NCBI RefSeq assembly: GCF_001949145.1
Contig: NW_019091363.1
Span: 3,286,269-3,342,918 of the forward strand
Direction: 5' to 3'
Source of the DNA: Acanthaster planci
Taxonomy: Eukaryota > Echinodermata > Asteroidea > Valvatida > Acanthasteridae
DNA length: 56,650 nucleotides
Both the position numbers and the translations under genes were made by a program. This document shows positions 47,501-56,650 of the stretch, piece by piece (the stretch's first letter is position 1; each line of letters starts with the position of its first letter). Under the pieces are notes generated by a model, which saw only the letters and a list, made by a program, of their open reading frames with translations, made no database searches and was not told the origin of the DNA.

Positions 47501-47873
47501 ATCGATAATCGATGGAGCGAAGTGGAATGGGGCGAAGTGAAGTGGTAACTAATGGGGCGAAGTGGAAATGGGGCAAAGTGACCGACACCCGTGTAAGCAT
47601 GGTCAACAACTATGTGAAGTGATGGTAGGGCACAGCTTGTGCACAGTTTCAGGCTTTTAAAATTTAAGTTTAGTTTTACTAAGTTTTAGACAAGTCTCAT
47701 ACTAGCCTAGGTACTCGTTTGTACACGGGGTATCAAGTGTCGTCCGTATAATGGATCTCTTTCCTATATTTGTATTACCTGACACCTTGACTCGAAGGAG
47801 AGCGTTGGCACAAATGAATTCTAAGTTCCTTCAAATGTTGAGGCAGTCTTCGTACGGCAGCAGCAGACGCCAT
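44507..47873 (-). CDS. NDUFA2: NADH dehydrogenase [ubiquinone] 1 alpha subcomplex subunit 2
   Basis: Three exons, 47873-47779, 44860-44754 and 44598-44507, join in phases 2 and 1 to 97 residues (the human protein has 99). The protein is an accessory subunit of mitochondrial complex I with a thioredoxin-like fold. Exon 1 gives MASAAAV...[12 protein letters not shown] and PSSQGVR, the family hallmark. Exon 2 gives [24 protein letters not shown] and KIYARY; exon 3 gives [18 protein letters not shown] and a TGA stop. Splice sites are canonical (donors GTAATA and GTGAGA, acceptors CTGCAG). The Cys in HLCQRS and the Cys in RECSG match the conserved pair of the family. Intron 1 is 2.9 kb and carries a foldback minisatellite; intron 2 is 155 bases. 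The gene is divergent from the NEK1-type gene. Confidence 0.96.
47305..47582. repeat. Foldback minisatellite, (CCATTTCCACTTCGCC)n and its complement
   Basis: The left array, 47305-47410, is built of diverged 16-17 base units close to CCATTTCCACTTCGCC. After a spacer of about 100 bases the right array, 47511-47582, has the same unit inverted (GGGGCGAAGTGGAAAT). The arms can pair over most of their length. It lies in NDUFA2 intron 1. Confidence 0.85.
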
Positions 47874-48089
47874 TTCGCACTTCGGTCTATGCAGCGTATC
47901 TGCGTACCGTATACCGGTTACCGGCCGGTCACTCTGTTCTAAAATTAACTGCCCCTTCCCATCATGCACTTTAATTGGCCGCTATTTTCAAGATGGCGGA
48001 CAACCGTCGTCAGGAAAGGAGTCTTTGAGGGCGGAAAACTTTCGGGACATTTCCGCGCTTTGTTGTTTGAAGTCATCTGAAAATTTACC
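47874..48089 (+). promoter_or_regulatory. Shared divergent promoter of NDUFA2 and the NEK1-type gene, with NEK1 leader exon
   Basis: Only 216 bases separate the NDUFA2 start codon from a strong plus-strand donor (TTTACC then GTAAGT) that closes a non-coding leader exon at 48089. The segment contains AAGATGGCGG (47990-47999), a YY1-type element usually placed just downstream of start sites, and an inverted CCAAT box (ATTGG, 47974-47978). It also has CTTCCCATCATGCAC (about 47955), which loosely resembles a ZNF143-type site. No TATA box is present. The transcription start is inferred, not seen. Confidence 0.65.
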
Positions 48090-48992
48090 GTAAGTATTGA
48101 GATACCTTTGAGCAAAGTATTTCAGTGGAAAGTTGAAAATATTGGTTGTTTATGCCATGAAATGTTTAACGCATTGTCCGCCACCGCGTCGATCGGTACG
48201 GTGTGCGATCGTGTGATTGTTTTAGGCCTAGATAGAAGAGATTAATGTAACTTTACACTTCTGAACTAGATGTGCAGTCTTCCTATGCATATCTGTTAAA
48301 TGCATGTGAAGAAAACAGACAACAGGATCACATTGGAGGCCAGATGTTAATCATTTTAATGGGAATACTGAGTTTTAATTTTGATTTTATAAATGTGTTT
48401 AAGTGAAAATAAAAGTTGAAAGTTTTTGATTATTTATTGCATTGCCATGGTTACTACATTTACTAATGATGCTGAATGTTTGTTCTCAGGGTAAGGCTCT
48501 TATATGGAAGTAATTTCCCTATAATCACTACATGTGTTATATCACTTAGCCATTGGGAAGTGATTAACATGTCCCACAATATGTAGGCCTACACGTACAT
48601 GTACCGGTACATAATTTATACAGGGTGTTATACATGATGTAGCAAGGAAAAAATTGGAATGTCTACTCAAACATGTCAGACTGTCTCACTCAGACAAGAC
48701 AATTGACATGTGTCATGTCAGCACATATGTCCATGGCGTTCATTACCAAAGTGCGTGTGAGCAAGATTTGCACTTAACAACGGCATAGGCCTAGCAACAG
48801 GCTACGTCTGATTTTGTGCACTCTGATTGCAAAATGAGGCATCATCTTTGTTAATGGATTTCCAGGAAACAGAGCATAAATAATGAAATTTTTCAAGACA
48901 AATCCAAATTACATTAATCTTGTTTATTTAATGCAAAACTGTCCTGCTGTCCTCAACTTTTTACCTTGGCCAACACATCAGCCTCACAGAGA

Positions 48993-49030
48993 ATGTACAT
49001 GTACATGTACCTACATGTACATTGTACATT
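48993..49030. repeat. ACATGTAC microsatellite (one of many)
   Basis: Self-complementary ACATGTAC repeats cluster at about 29846, 29965, 30705, 33100, 33140, 44945, 45715, 48595, 48993, 49236, 49322 and 50165. The left 28 kb has only a few (15824, 17317). They are typical background of some marine invertebrate genomes. Confidence 0.8.
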
Positions 49031-49521
49031 CAACGCCTTTCTATAGAAAATAGCATACACACTGTACTCCACTATAACATGGATAAACACATCATCACAT
49101 TTTGTCAAGAGATCATGTGAAAAGAGAAAGCAAAATACAACAGCTTTTTTCTTCTTGCATGTCTTGGGAAGAATGTTGCCCATTCAAACTGCAAATCAAC
49201 TGCATGTACATTTACAGTGTGTTCATTGGGCACTTTACATGTACATGTACACATTGAAGTTGGTTTGAGTGTACACTGTTATTAAAAGTGGATTCACACC
49301 TCTTGCAAAATCTTGTCATACGTATACATGTACATGTACATGTATGTTAATGCACGCAATGCATGTTTGACTGCTGTTCAGAAAAGAACAAGTACCTTGT
49401 AGAGTTTTCAAGATGCAGATGATTTCTGCATGGGTATGTCAGTTTTTGTCAATCTTTAGTGCGGCAGTATCTTTTCCATTCTAGCATTTATCAGATTCTC
49501 ACACTTTGTGGTATTGTACAG

Positions 49522-49536
49522 TGACCGCTGACCACC
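49522..49536 (+). promoter_or_regulatory. 5' untranslated end of NEK1 exon 2 with Kozak context
   Basis: Acceptor GTATTGTACAG ends at 49521; the 15 untranslated bases end in ACCACC directly before ATGA, a strong start context that supports the start at 49537. Confidence 0.7.
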
Positions 49537-56259
<6,723 letters not shown>

Positions 56260-56465
56260 GTCAGTTGCAATACTTCTGTGCTTTTCATATTTGGTGGCTT
56301 GCTCAGTGACTTTGTGACCCGTCCGCTTTGAATGCCCCAGGAAAACTGTTTTTGCTATTTTGTTGTCCCACTGTTAATGAAAGTCAATAAAATTATGTGA
56401 AATGCGGAAGGTTTGTGGTAACGTGAAAATTAATCTCGTATTTGAGGTGCATTCTTCTGGCAATA

Positions 56466-56563
56466 ACCTGGGTGTTTCAACTCAGTGTTTCCAACACTGT
56501 GCTCTGTCATCAGTCCACGATGACAAACAGAGCACACTCTTCGAAACGTGGAGTTGAAACAGC
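56466..56563. repeat. Imperfect hairpin-bearing repeat
   Basis: GGTGTTTCAACTC at 56471 and GAGTTGAAACAGC at 56551 form inverted ends around a spacer with CATCAGTCCACGATGACAAACA. It lies in a NEK1 intron; the nature is undetermined. Confidence 0.4.
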
Positions 56564-56618
56564 AGGTTACTCTTAGAGCCACACAACTCAAATAACTACA
56601 AATGTTCTGTACTATTAT

Positions 56619-56650
56619 ATATAACAGGTTTGCCCTTACCCAACGTATAT
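56619..56650 (+). repeat. Edge-truncated copy of a repeat also found at 13604-13636
   Basis: TATAACAGGTTTGCCCTTAC then CCAACGTATAT matches TATAACGGGTTCTGCCCTTA then GCCAACGTATAT beside the transposon in esterase gene B intron 1. The repeat continues off the right edge. Confidence 0.5.

Overview
The window is animal nuclear DNA. Its genes are split by GT-AG introns whose phases match, and the intergenic DNA is dense in diverged transposon remnants, foldback elements and the self-complementary microsatellite ACATGTAC. Frequent TAGGCCTA and ACATGTAC words, together with the gene content, suggest a marine invertebrate, probably a deuterostome such as an echinoderm, hemichordate or cephalochordate. 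The sequence alone does not fix the phylum.

Layout. (1) 1-18867, minus strand: two tandem paralogous genes for large carboxylesterase-like proteins. Gene A runs off the left edge and has exons at 3155-4656 and <1-1554. Gene B is complete, with exons at 17363-18867, 10924-12585 and 10332-10770. Each protein is a fusion of two carboxylesterase domains in one chain. Gene B ends in a transmembrane segment and a short tail. Domain 1 keeps the Ser-Glu-His triad, whereas domain 2 of gene B has lost the catalytic Ser and His (gene A domain 2 lacks the Ser too; its His site is off the window). (2) 21397-24842, plus strand: a three-exon gene for a largely disordered protein of about 900 residues that I do not recognise. 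(3) 24843-34028: gene-free, with several repeat families, a GC-rich block and a long inverted repeat. (4) 34045-38222, plus strand: a complete five-exon folate-receptor-family gene with a signal peptide and a C-terminal hydrophobic (GPI-type) tail. (5) 44507-47873, minus strand: a complete three-exon NDUFA2 gene (mitochondrial complex I). (6) 49537-56259 and beyond, plus strand: the first twelve coding exons of a NEK1-type kinase, with an untranslated leader exon near 48.0-48.09 kb. NDUFA2 and NEK1 are divergent, and a compact promoter region containing a YY1-type site lies between them.

The genes do not form one pathway; this is ordinary animal gene packing. The least expected element is the tandem active-plus-dead esterase architecture. 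It is held by two neighbouring paralogues, and one intron at the same site and phase is repeated in both domains. This suggests a membrane-anchored enzyme or receptor created by internal exon duplication. All exon boundaries were read by eye from splice signals, reading frame and family similarity; no alignment or transcript data were available.
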